Source: Monilinia fructicola (lineage: Eukaryota > Ascomycota > Leotiomycetes > Helotiales > Sclerotiniaceae). Taken from it: a DNA stretch of 64,000 bases. The stretch covers positions 1,245,501 to 1,309,500 of the forward strand of contig VICG01000006.1 in the NCBI GenBank assembly GCA_008692225.1, read 5' to 3'. Both the position numbers and the translations under genes were made by a program. The notes beneath the pieces were generated by a model that made no database searches, was not told where the DNA came from, and saw only the letters and a program-made list of their open reading frames with translations. Below, piece after piece: positions 14,473 to 25,105 of the stretch (its first letter is position 1; each line of letters starts with the position of its first letter).

Positions 14473-15370
14473 CTACCACATTTTGTTGAAACTCCTCAAT
14501 GGCCAAATGGTTGAGTAGCCAAATTCTATTCTAGGCGCATAAATTCTACAGCTCTCTGTCACCAACACTGAATCTGAAAATCCGTAGTAAGTACCACTAG
14601 TTTGGGAAAATCCATAGATGGCTTGGAAATATGAGATGTAAGACCCTAAACTCCATTCATCGCACCTGTAGATGGACGCGGTTTGAGCATCAAACCAGTC
14701 AGTTCCACTGATGAATTATTTGTATGTCAACCTTCCTCCGATGCCGCGTTTTCCATTGAAAGTTGCGTTAACGAGGTTCTCAAAAGCATTGTTGGCTTCG
14801 CCATCATCACCGCCGGAAGTTTAAAACATATCACCATCACCTGAATGAATGTCTATGTATCAGTGCATGGACTAGTACAACTTTAGAAAGTGTTCAAAGA
14901 TGCAAGCTACTTTACGAGACTCTGGCTCAGAAAATAGAGCAGGACAGTGATAAGTGTGTAGTGAAGACTAGTCTGAGGCAAGCACTGTTTCAGATGTAAT
15001 GCTGGCATCCTAGCATTCGGAAAACCCCAAAATACATCAAAATTTCAATTGATGTCGTCCCTCGTCTTTGAGGGCTCTCCACCAAAATTTGCAGTATTGG
15101 CATTCTTACGCCAAAGACTATCGGCCCGTTGATCATCAGCGACCACATATGGATTGGCTGAACGGTAGACAACTATTCTGTCGAGTCAACTTTCGAGATG
15201 TCCGTATTGGTACAGATTTTTGCCCCGTAAGCAAGCCCAGTGTTCTGCTTTTGGACATACAGTAAGTAGATGATATTGTCAGGGGTTCCTCGTTTTCTTT
15301 CGTGCACAGCAGTACACATGATAGAACCCAAGGCTAGTTTTGGAAGGTATCTGCCCACTCTTTTCAACTC
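14473..15370 (-). pseudogene. decayed coding sequence, unidentified protein
   Basis: On the minus strand, 14820 down to 14473 reads as 116 codons with a single internal TAA at codon 35 (after RLTYK), ending in a natural-looking TAG. The composition is protein-like and aromatic-rich (GGDDGEANNAFENLV, DWFDAQTASIY, YISYFQAIYGF). Upstream, 15367-15173 encodes another protein-like stretch (YLLYVQKQNTGLAYG). This then needs a frame change into a second phase (NPYVVADDQRADSLWRK) that ends in a stop near 15050. No family is recognised; repeated YxxY/aromatic patterns recall beta-propeller lectins, but only weakly. The in-frame stop and phase change suggest a dead gene, although consensus error cannot be excluded. 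Confidence 0.35.
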
Positions 15371-16955
15371 TCCTTTGTCGTAGGGAGAATCCGAACAAGA
15401 TCACACAAGGCATTGATATTTGGATGTTATATGGGTACTGCATAAAACGCTGCAACAAGTAATCGGGGGGGAGTAGAAGAGAGAGAAAGAGCTCCATTTT
15501 GCGAGTAACCTCAATTGAAGGTCAGGTAATTTTGAAACTATCCGTGAGGATCTATGACCACACTTTACATAGAGGATGCCACAAACAGAGCCCCCAATTA
15601 CACACGGCTGAAGTGAAATTTCAACTTAATCATGAAAAACTGAATACCTAAGTGGATCTCCAAAAACGTTGCATGAAACATTGCAAACTATCCCAGTTAA
15701 TTGATATCCAGACGGTGTGGTGAACCTCGGGATATTTCAAAATAAATAGTCAAAATAACCTTTCATGACTTGAAGCATAGATGCTCCAGCTACTAGCAAA
15801 ATATAGAGAACAATGAGATGTTGTGACTGTCTATCGAGGTGAATTCATTATCAAAGCAACTTGCTTCGCAGATGTCAAAACGCCTTTGATCGGATAAGCC
15901 GAGGGAAAATTTTATTTGGAGTATCGCACTCGCAGTCATTGACTTTAGCGCATACCGCGAACTCACGTCGCTGTAGTCATATATGATATTTTAGCCATGA
16001 GGTCAGGAGAGAGGCTCTACACCACATCTGGTGTCTATAGATGGTGCAATGCATGCCTGAAAGTGCTGTTGAGTCCTGGTGGAAGGCTTCAATCCACAGA
16101 GCTTGCCATGCAGCCTGGGCGACGCTGTACCCTTCAGCTGCCGACGATGAAATCTTAATCTTGCAAGAATCTTCCAATACGAGATATCTACCCGTGGTAT
16201 AGATTTACCAGGTAATGGGAATGTCTGTTATTGAATGTTTCAGTTCGGTAAGTCTCAAACCGCCTATGGGCGTTTGTATTTCAAAGATATACCCTGGATC
16301 GAGATGGTATTGCAATGGAGGTCCTATATACCAGGTAAAGCCACGACAGCTGCTCAGGGCCATACGAAATCCCCATATTTTTATACGTACAAATTGACTG
16401 GAGTGATATTCCAGTGGCTGAGGGAGGTCTGCATCAGTGGCAGACAAAAACATGGGCACGAGATGTTTAAATAGATGTCATCCTCTCATAACCAACAAAT
16501 GCAGGATTGAAGATGTCTATGGCTGCATAATATGTAGCTTTTCGGAGATGAAAAAAGGAATGGATCATTTCGTATCTATGGTAACCTCCAGGGCTATTCA
16601 CAGATTATCCGGTGAGGTTAAGGTTAAAACTACATCTGTTCCCGGTGAGCTGATATCAGGTGATATTTCTTTTCTGAATTTGGCGCCGCATCAATGGGAA
16701 ATAAGTAAATCAATCAACGAATAATAAAACAAATGAAATGTCAAAAAATGCTCTGTTTCCTTGAACTATATTCAATCAATGATCATCACGTGATGTGATC
16801 GGCAACCTAGACCAAACCTCGGCTCGTCTGTAACCTAATGATCGTTTGCGGGGTGAACTCCACTCGTTTCCCATACTATGGCTAACGCTCCCTTATCAAC
16901 CTCAACTCCATCTCTACAATTTCCGGAGCCCTCTTGAGTAGACTCATGACGAAGC
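15371..16955. other. intergenic with short protein-like fragments
   Basis: Fragments at 15977-16177 (minus; contains SVAQAAWQALWIEAF) and 16205-16459 (minus) look more protein-like than random, and could be further remains of the same decayed locus. No start, splice set or domain could be assembled. The last 200 bases are the promoter side of the enoyl-CoA hydratase gene. Confidence 0.3.
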
Positions 16956-17835
16956 ATGGCAACTCCTTCACCCCCCAAAACCAACTCCTTCCTCCTCTCC
17001 TACCCCACCCCCCAAATTCTCCTTATAACTATCAATCGCCCCCAAGCCATGAATTCTATCCCCAGTTTTGCTCACTGGGAAGCTGATGAACTCCTCACCT
17101 GGTTCGATGACTCTCCAGACTTGCGCGTTGCTATCATTACGGGAGCAGGAGAGAAAGCATTTTGCGCCGGTCAAGATTTGATCGAGCAGGCTAAATTCAA
17201 GATTGATCCTCCACCAGCGTCAGCTCGAAGACATCCGCCAAGTGGATTCTGTGGTATTAGTAGGAGAGTAGGTAAAAAGCCGGTGATTGCGGCTGTTAAT
17301 GGGTTTGCCCTTGGTGGAGGTTTCGAGATATGTTTGAATTGGTATTGCTATTACTTTAAGTGTTACGAAGGCGTGTGAACTAACACGTGCTAGTGATTTG
17401 GTGGTAGCATCTCCTCTGGCAACATTCGGTCTGCCTGAAGCGGCGGTAGGTCTTTACGCTGCAGCTGGTGGTCTCCCGCGCATAGTGCGCAATTGTGGAC
17501 TGCAGATAGCTACCGAGATTGCTTTGACCAATCGAAAACTTACTGCCAAAGAAGCACTCTCGTATAATCTAATCAACAGAGTTGCACAATCACCAGAGAC
17601 AGTACTGAAGGAAAGTGTAGAGCTAGCAGAGAAGATTGCAGCCCTGAGCCCAGATGCTGTTATTGTGTCAAGAGCAGGCTTGAGAGAGGCTTGGGAGACG
17701 GGTAGTGTGGAGCGAGCGACACAAATTGTTGCGCAGAGATACGAACAGCAACTTTTTGAAGGGGAGAATATAAAGATTGGATTACAAGCGTTTGCTAGGA
17801 AGGAGAAACCTCTATGGGTACCGAGTAAAATTTGA
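16956..17835 (+). CDS. enoyl-CoA hydratase/isomerase (crotonase) family protein
   Basis: Two exons, 16956-17341 and 17394-17835, with a 52-nt intron that splits the Cys codon of NCDLVVA; 275 residues, normal for the family. Crotonase signatures are visible: ITINRPQAMNS near the N-terminus, GAGEKAFCAGQDL (first oxyanion-hole loop), and VNGFALGGGFEI (second loop), followed by CDLVVASPLATFGLPE and YNLINRVA. Such enzymes hydrate or isomerise 2-enoyl-CoA thioesters in beta-oxidation and related acyl-CoA catabolism. The protein ends in SKI, a known variant of the PTS1 peroxisomal signal, so a peroxisomal location is plausible (inference). An exact substrate cannot be read from the sequence. Confidence 0.9.
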
Positions 17836-19625
17836 GTAGCACGCACTTCTCAGATCAACCTCTCAATGAATCACGTAGTAGGATATATATAGAATCTTGA
17901 AGCCTATGTACTTTCTTTTTAACCTTGATCAGATAGAAAGAATCAAACAATTAGGTCACCGTCACTGACAACGCTCTTGAGGATGACTTAAAGCGCTGGA
18001 AACCCATAAAAGAGACTTAGAATCTGATTCTGTGGTTGTGGATATTTCAATAAAAACTGCCAGGGAAATGTGTCAACCAGAGTAAGCTGAAGACATCCTT
18101 CTCTCGATCCTTCACATTTTCCCAACCCCTTTCTTCCCTATCATCCTATGTAATACATGCATTTTATCTATCTCTCCGATCATAATATCACAGATAAACA
18201 CATCCTACATTTATGCACACCATAAACATCTTCACTCTCTAAATTATCCAAAGAATCTCCCCATCACTTTCCCATCGTTCGTTCTTCCTTCCATACATTG
18301 ATCCCACCACATCCAATCACTCTCACACCATCACAGTGATACTTTCTACCCCTACAACTACCTAAATGACCATCAACACAAGTGAATAAACCCAGTAATC
18401 CAAACAACTGGACATGACAAAGTCTGAGGCGATAGTCGATATATCGCCCAAGACAATGAAGATGACTCAGAACGTTACAACGAGACGCAGCGTGACAAAA
18501 TAAACTGGCGTCGCATAACCCTTTCGTCCTTCGTTCTGATTGTACACCCAGAGAAAGCAAATCCCAAAAGCCGCCACTTTCTTCGACAGCGTAAGGATAT
18601 CGAGGACTAGATATTCAGAGATGCAGACAAAAATCAATTGATATATTGATATCTCTCCATTCTCTGCTCTCGGGCCCGATTCATCACCCCGAAACCCCAA
18701 TTTCCATGCACGATAGCTCCGCACGGCAGAATTGTCGTGAAAGATCGACCGTTAAATCATCTATCGCTCGATGTATTAGCGTGACTTGATCCGGCAACTC
18801 GTGTTCCTGAAGCTGGGTGGGAAATTTGTATGATCAAGTTGCTGGGTTCGATAGGGTTGATTTTGTGAGGTGTTGTATATTGCTATCTATCTATCTATCT
18901 ATCTATCTATGCTACAGGATATCTACCGGAGGTCCGGAGATTCTCAGGAGCAGAGTCAGAGAGTTTATGTCAGGCATTTCGAGAGAATTGGTACATATCG
19001 TGTAGAACTCTCATGTGAAAGATTGGATGAGGAGTTGCATGCTGGGTGGGTATCTTGACGCTTTTGCATATCATCTAGGTAATCCATACTGGATTCTTGG
19101 AGGGAGATATCTCTCGTTCGGAAAGATTTGGCGGATATCAGTCGACGTCCATTTCGTCCATTTCCTCGAGTGGTTGAACTGGTGAACCCTGACCCCGTGC
19201 CTGCTAGATTGTCGGTTATCGTGTGCTGGATTCATAGGTTGTCTAATGGTTTGAGAGATTTCTGGTGGAGAGGGGCTTTCAGTAGTCTTAATCACATTGA
19301 CTCATACGATGTGAATACACTCGCCGTTGGAAGTAACCTTACTAAGTGTGTTGGTACACTGGTGGTAGAAAGAAGTAGTTGCTTGAAGAACCGTTATTGT
19401 GGCGCGATGGTCAGCCAGCCAGCCAGTCAGTCAATCATACAGTGGCAAGTTTGCTGATAAATCTTATTACTAAACTTCGGATTGCATGTACTTAGATGGT
19501 GCTTTTCTCAATGTTATCATTAATGGCAGTACCTATATGTATATGTATATGTATGTATGTATGTATGTATATATGTATATATACTCGAGTATGTACATGT
19601 ATATTTATTTATATGTGTTCATATA
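17836..19625. other. intergenic with microsatellites
   Basis: It holds a CTAT tetranucleotide run (about 18882-18909), TATG/TATA runs (about 19534-19580) and short overlapping frames. One minus-strand frame, 18467-18724, has a hydrophobic segment (LIFVCISEYLVLDILTLS) but no recognised family and no supported start, so it is not called as a gene. Confidence 0.4.
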
Positions 19626-20425
19626 CTTAGGCGAGTTTAAAAAGAGGCAAAAGCGAATATAAAACTTACAATTATTCGATGAAACCTTAATGTAATTTTA
19701 TATGATTTATATAAAATATGAATTTATTATTTGAATATCATTATATAAAATTTCTATATTATAAAAGTTAATTTTAAAAGAATACTAGTATTATAAAATT
19801 ATTATTTTTAAAAATCCTAATAGTTTATTAATATATTAATTTAAAGTCTAAATAATATATAAATCTAAAAAATTATAGAAAAATAATATATCTTTTTAAG
19901 TTTTAATAGTTATTTTTAAAACTTAATAGTATGTATTATATTAATATATATATATCAAGATATAGAAGAAAAAATTTAAAATTTTAACGAAAAAATATAC
20001 CTAGCTACTTATAGTATATAATTTAAATTAGCGAATTTACCCTTTTAAAACTTATAAAGTTTCCTATATTTCTAACTTTATTAATATATATCTTAAGTAT
20101 GAATAAAGATCCTAAAACTTTAAAATATATATATAAAATTCAGCTTTTATTTTATTATTAAATAGAATCTAATAATTGCAGCTGTAATATTTATTAAATT
20201 ATTTAATCTTAATATAAATCTCTATTGTTTACTAGTTTTATAATATCTATAAATTTTATTATACTATTATTCATTTGCAATTAACCTTTATAATATTAAA
20301 ATCTTATAATAAGTATTAAAATACTAAATCTATAATATCTATAACTTATATAAAATTATATCAAAGTTTCGTTGAATAACTCTAAATTTTATATTCGCCT
20401 ATGTCTCTTTTAAGACCTGTCTGAG
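19626..20425. mobile_element. AT-rich terminal-inverted-repeat element, RIP-like decay, TA target site
   Basis: The left end (from 19626, CTTAGGCGAGTTTAAAAAG) and the reverse complement of the right end (ending at 20425, CTCAGACAGGTCTTAAAAG) match over roughly 80 bases. Many of the mismatches are C/T or G/A, for example a shared GCGAATATAAAA block. TA dinucleotides flank both ends (19624-19625 and 20426-20427), as expected for Tc1/mariner-type insertion. The interior is visibly very AT-rich, with no open frame. The likely history is a small non-autonomous or internally destroyed DNA transposon mutated by RIP. It carries no transposase I can see. Confidence 0.75.
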
Positions 20426-21093
20426 TATACAAGCAGAATAAAGATATTCTATAACAATATAACCTTACCTGGGTATCTTCAGAGCTACTAATTAGACATC
20501 GATGGATCCTTCATCATTTGTTGTTTCAATAGAAGATCAATAGTACTCGTATAATGATAAGGTTACTAACTAGTTCTACACTCGAGTAATCAGAGTTGAT
20601 CAATCAGCATAATGTTCGCAATCCATGGATACTTCTTCTACCTGGTAGTCGACCTAGGACTCACTCTCCTTTACTCTTCTCTACTCTCCTTTCCCTTCCT
20701 CTACTCTCATCCTTTCTTCTCTACTCTCATCCTCTCTCCTCTCCTCTCATCCTCTCTCCTCTCCTCAATCATCATGCGAAATACAAATCAAAACACAAAT
20801 CAATTACAAATGAAAATCTCGACGGTATAAAGTCGGTGACTTATTATATATTAACTTTATTATCTTTGATATCAGACAAGAACCAACCCACAAATACAAA
20901 TCTTCGCACTCTGAATGGTTCATTCTAAAAAACTCCCGAGGTCCCCCATATAAAACATCCTGCCTCTCCAAAAAAAACCCCAGAAGTCCATTTTTATTTG
21001 GAAAACAAAGCAAAAACATTACTTCATTTCCCCCCCAATTTCATGTACATAAAACTATCTTGAGGGCAATTTGATTCATGCCCTATCTTAATC
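20426..21093. other. promoter side of transporter gene, CT-rich
   Basis: A long pyrimidine-rich stretch (about 20665-20765, repeated CTCTCCT/CTACTCTC units) lies 330-430 bases before the transporter start. CT-rich tracts are common in filamentous fungal promoters, but no specific factor site is evident. No gene is seen. Confidence 0.4.
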
Positions 21094-23768
21094 ATGACGA
21101 CTTCACGACCACCAGGTTCTCCACCTTTGCGCGCAAGTTCTAGAACTCCAAGTTTAAGAGGTCAATCGATTTCGCAATTCACACCGACACATCCCAGCGG
21201 TTTGAGAGAATCTTATACTCTTGCTTCGAGCCCAGAGACGACGAGGCATATTGGAGGAGATGGCACAGACAATGGGACCGATGAGAATTCAAAGAATGAC
21301 AATGAGCCCTCTTCATCGCATGCACCTCCAATCCGCCCTGATACCTCTGCCGGTACAGATGATGAATTAGATGGACATGCACATGAACATTCTGGTTTTG
21401 GCAGAAAGATTACAGATGAGACGACTGCATTACTGAGAAAGCCTCTCGAAATGATCGGGAATGCTGCACATCCCGGGCCTTGTAACCATGGGACTTTCAG
21501 TCCGAGGCTAGAGAGTCGTGCGGACAGTGTGAGAAGCTTTGGCGGTTCTGCGCCAATCTCTCCAAATGAGGGCGGAGAGGGTAGCGATGGGGTGATTGGA
21601 GGATTGCTGAGAAGCTTGGGGGTGAGGAACGAATCGGCGGCGAAACCGAAAAGAATGAGCACGACAAGTTGGCTTGCAGAGCAACATGGAATTACCAACA
21701 CTACTGCAATGTAAGTTATACTCCCGGGCTGTTAGGCTTGCGCATGAGTTTTGCTAAATCATGCTGCGTGATAGGTACATAAATTACTACGTGCCCTTTT
21801 TTACGTGGATTCGACAATACAGATGGATACACCTTCAAGGCGACTTAATAGCCGCTATCACGATGGCTTCCTTCTACCTACCTATGGCTCTCTCATATGC
21901 ATCGAATCTCGCACACGTTCCTCCGATCAACGGTCTTTACTCTTTCGTCTTCAACCCACTCATATATGCTATACTTGGAAGCTGTCCGCAGATGGTTGTT
22001 GGGCCGGAGGCGGCAGGAAGTCTTTTAGTTGGTACGGTCGTGAAATCTAGTGTGGATGTAGGGCATGGGGCAGAAGAAGACGATTTGATGCACGCTAAAG
22101 TGGCTGGTGTTGTTACTGGTATGGCAGGAGCAGTCATTTTTATTGCCGGTTTAACTCGACTGGGATTTCTGGACAGTGTTCTCAGTAGACCGTTCCTCCG
22201 AGGATTCATTTCTGCGGTTGGTTTTGTCATTATGGTTGATCAATTGATCCCAGAGATGGGTTTGGCAGAATTGGCAGATGAAATGGGAGGAGTCGCTCAC
22301 GGTAGTAGTGTCGAGAAGTTAGAGTTCTTGTTTCGTAATGCGGGAGAGGCGCATAAGCTTACCTGCATTGTTGCTGGTGTGAGTTTTGTTATAATCATGA
22401 TCTTCAGGTATGTCAAAACTGTGTCCCGCTTTATCGCACAACTAATCCTTTACCAGAGAGTTGAAAAAGCGTCTTCAACCTCGATATCCAAGTGTTGCAT
22501 ATATACCCGATAGATTTCTAGTCGTGGTTATTTCAGCTATTCTCGCTTGGAGATTCAATTGGGAAGGTCTTGGCTTGGAGATCCTCGGTGAGGTAAAATC
22601 GACAGGCGGTGCGCCGTTCACTTTCAAATGGCCCTTCCAGTTGTCTCACATGAAGCATGTTCGCGAAGCTATGGGGACATCATTTTTGATTGCGCTTCTT
22701 GGTTTCTTCGAGTCATCTGTGGCGGCGAAAAGTCTTGGTGGCGGAGAGGGTAAAGACATGATTCAAGGCATACAACTCAGTCCAAATCGAGAATTAGTTG
22801 CTCTCGGGGTTGCAAATTTGGTTGGTGGTTGCTTTCAAGCAGTACCAGCTTTCGGTGGTTATGGACGAAGTAAAGTCAATGCTAGTACTGGTGGAAAAAC
22901 CCCTATGAGTAGCATTTTCTTGAGTTTGTTGACCATTATTTGCATCATGTTCCTTTTGCCTGCATTTTATTATCTTCCGGTACGTAGCTATGAAGTATCT
23001 GCAAATTCCTGCCATACTAACAATTTTGTAGAAAGCGGTTCTATCTTCAATGATTACGGTTTGTGGCCTATTCCTTAATCGAAGAAGCGCCCCATGACAT
23101 AGCGTTCTTCATTCGAATTCGTGGATACACTGAATTAGGTCTCATGCTAATTATCTTCGCTTCCACAATTTTCTACTCCCTCACTCTCGGTATTGCCATC
23201 GGAGTTGGCCTCTCCCTTCTTTCCGTCATCAAACACTCTACTCGTCCTCGTATCCAAATTTTAGGTCGAATTCCTGGTACCAATCGCTTTGAAAATGCGG
23301 AAGATAACCCGGAGAAATTGGAGTTCATCGAGGGCTGTCTTATCGTCAAAATCCCGGAGCCTCTCACCTTTGCAAATACTGGTGATTTGAAGAATCGCTT
23401 AAGGAGGTTAGAATTGTACGGCACAACAAATGCCCATCCCGCTCTACCCCGCGTCCGTTCTCCTGAACACAACAAAAACATCATCTTCGATATCCACGGC
23501 GTTACAGGGCTCGATGGTTCAGGCACACAGGTTCTAGAGGAAATTGTCAGAGGATATAGAAATAGAGGCGTTAGAGTATTTTTTTCCGCGCGGTCCGCAA
23601 GAAGGAACACCTATTTGGAAACTATTGGAACGGAGTGGGATTTTGGAAACTTGTGGGGGCAGAGGTCATTTTGTAAAAGATGTGAATGTGGCGTTGAGGT
23701 TGACGGAAACAGAACATGATTCCGATATCGCTTATTCTAATTCGACGGGGGATGAAGGGGTGAGATGA
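21094..23768 (+). CDS. SulP/SLC26 family anion transporter with C-terminal STAS domain (frameshifted as printed)
   Basis: Exons 21094-21710, 21775-22407, 22457-22979 and 23032-23768. The first ~205 residues are a hydrophilic Ser/Thr-rich tail. The membrane domain follows (GDLIAAITMASFYLPMALSY, HVPPINGLYSF, GPEAAGSLLVG), with many hydrophobic helices. The cytosolic STAS domain has EGCLIVKIPEPLTFANTGDL and the nucleotide-site-like loop TGLDGSGTQ. The long N-terminus and these motifs resemble the yeast YGR125W/YPR003C branch (vacuolar or unassigned) more than plasma-membrane Sul1/Sul2. As printed the frame breaks twice in exon 4: at TTT 23060-23062 (between ITV and AYSLIEEAPHD) and at a run of seven T (23579-23585, after GVRVFF). 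Removing one T at each gives 835 residues with all phases consistent. Confidence 0.85.
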
Positions 23769-24473
23769 ATTAATATGGAGGGGTAAGGGTGAGGATCATA
23801 TTCTTTGCTGCGTGGGAAATTTCTTTCTCTCTTCTTTCTTGACGCTTGATGATTGTTCGTGCATTACGTTGGCTATGATTGATGAGCGATGAGCGATGAG
23901 CGAATAAGCGTCTCAGCGAGCATGCCTGGCGTATGGTAATTCATTGATGCATTGCTTGCTTTGCTGTGTTCCATCATGAGATGACGAGAGATGATGGCAT
24001 GAAGCTTCTATATCTTTCTATACTGTACCGAGATAGTTACGTAGCAAGCATAGCTTGGGTGTGATAATTGGGTGTTTGGTAGATAGATAGATCGATAGTA
24101 TTTGAATTATATATATATACTTGTTTGTCCTTGTCGTTGGATTCAGTGGAGCTAAAGCAGGATGAATGAATGAATTAATGAATGGATGGATGGATGGATG
24201 GATGGATGGATGGATGGATGGATGGATGGATGGATGGATGGATGGATGGATGGATGGATGGATGGATGGATGGATGGATGGATGGATGGATGGATGGGTG
24301 GGTGGGTGGATGGATGGATGGATGGATGGATGGATGTTTGCTTGCTATGTGTGGGAGCGAGTTGGGATGTGAGTGTCGCGTGAAGAGTGAATCCTTGTTC
24401 GGCACACGTAGGTAGGTAGGTAGGTAGGTTATGGCTATGTGTATCTATAACTCGATTGAACACGCAGGTACAT

Positions 24474-24508
<35 letters not shown>

Positions 24509-25105
24509 CATTCATGACACCATTGACCAGACAAACGATAAGTACCAAAAAACAAAAGCACAAAATCAAAACAAAAATCATCATGTTGGCGCCAGCTAAA
24601 AGGTAAAGACTTCTTGGATCGCATAGGTCAAATCAAATCAGATAAAATCAAGCCAAATCAAGCCAAGGCGAAACTCCAGATGGATCGAACACCTCCCTCC
24701 CTTCCTCCCTCCCTCGCTCGCTCGCTCCCTTGTTTTCTTCCATCCTTTCTTTCTTTTTTTCCTTTGAGATTATTCATTGCGTTGCATCCCCCGCGCCTCC
24801 CCCGAACCCCAAATCAATCCTTACCCATCCCATCCCAATCCCAATCCCAATCCCAATCCCAAACCCAAACCTAAACCCAAACCCAAACCCCGACCCCGAC
24901 CCCATCCCAGCCACCCTCACCAAAGAGGTATTGTACGATGAATCAAACATCCAATTTGTATATACATATATGTTTGGGTGTGGATATATATATATATATA
25001 TAATATATATAGCAAAACGGTCTCTCAAAGAGAAAAAAAGAAGCGAACATAAAAGATACCATGACCTCGGGCCGACAAGCCCCAGCCACCAGCCCAAGGA
25101 CTCAC
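23769..25105. other. repeat-rich 3' region between converging genes
   Basis: Downstream of both the transporter and xlnR. It holds the large GGAT array (listed separately), AT dinucleotide runs (about 24481-24505 and 24988-25001), a TAGG run (24411-24429), a CCCTC/GCTC pyrimidine tract (24700-24730) and CCCAAT followed by CCCAAAC/CCCCGAC units (24826-24905). Reading frames inside these repeats are by-products. Confidence 0.6.
24183..24336. repeat. GGAT tetranucleotide microsatellite, about 38 units
   Basis: Nearly perfect GGAT units run for about 154 bases, with one local change to GGGT units at 24297-24308. All long frames on either strand here are translations of the repeat. Confidence 0.95.

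Noticed and set aside
18467..18724. Small hydrophobic minus-strand frame
   Set aside because: It has one possible membrane segment but no recognised family or exon partner; evidence is too thin for a gene call.
24152..24511. Long frames rich in Met-Asp-Gly-Trp or His-Pro-Ser-Ile
   Set aside because: They are direct translations of the GGAT microsatellite and its flanks.
24826..24905. Telomere-like CCCAAAC/CCTAAAC units
   Set aside because: The units are irregular and do not match the fungal CCCTAA telomere repeat; better read as low-complexity C-rich DNA.
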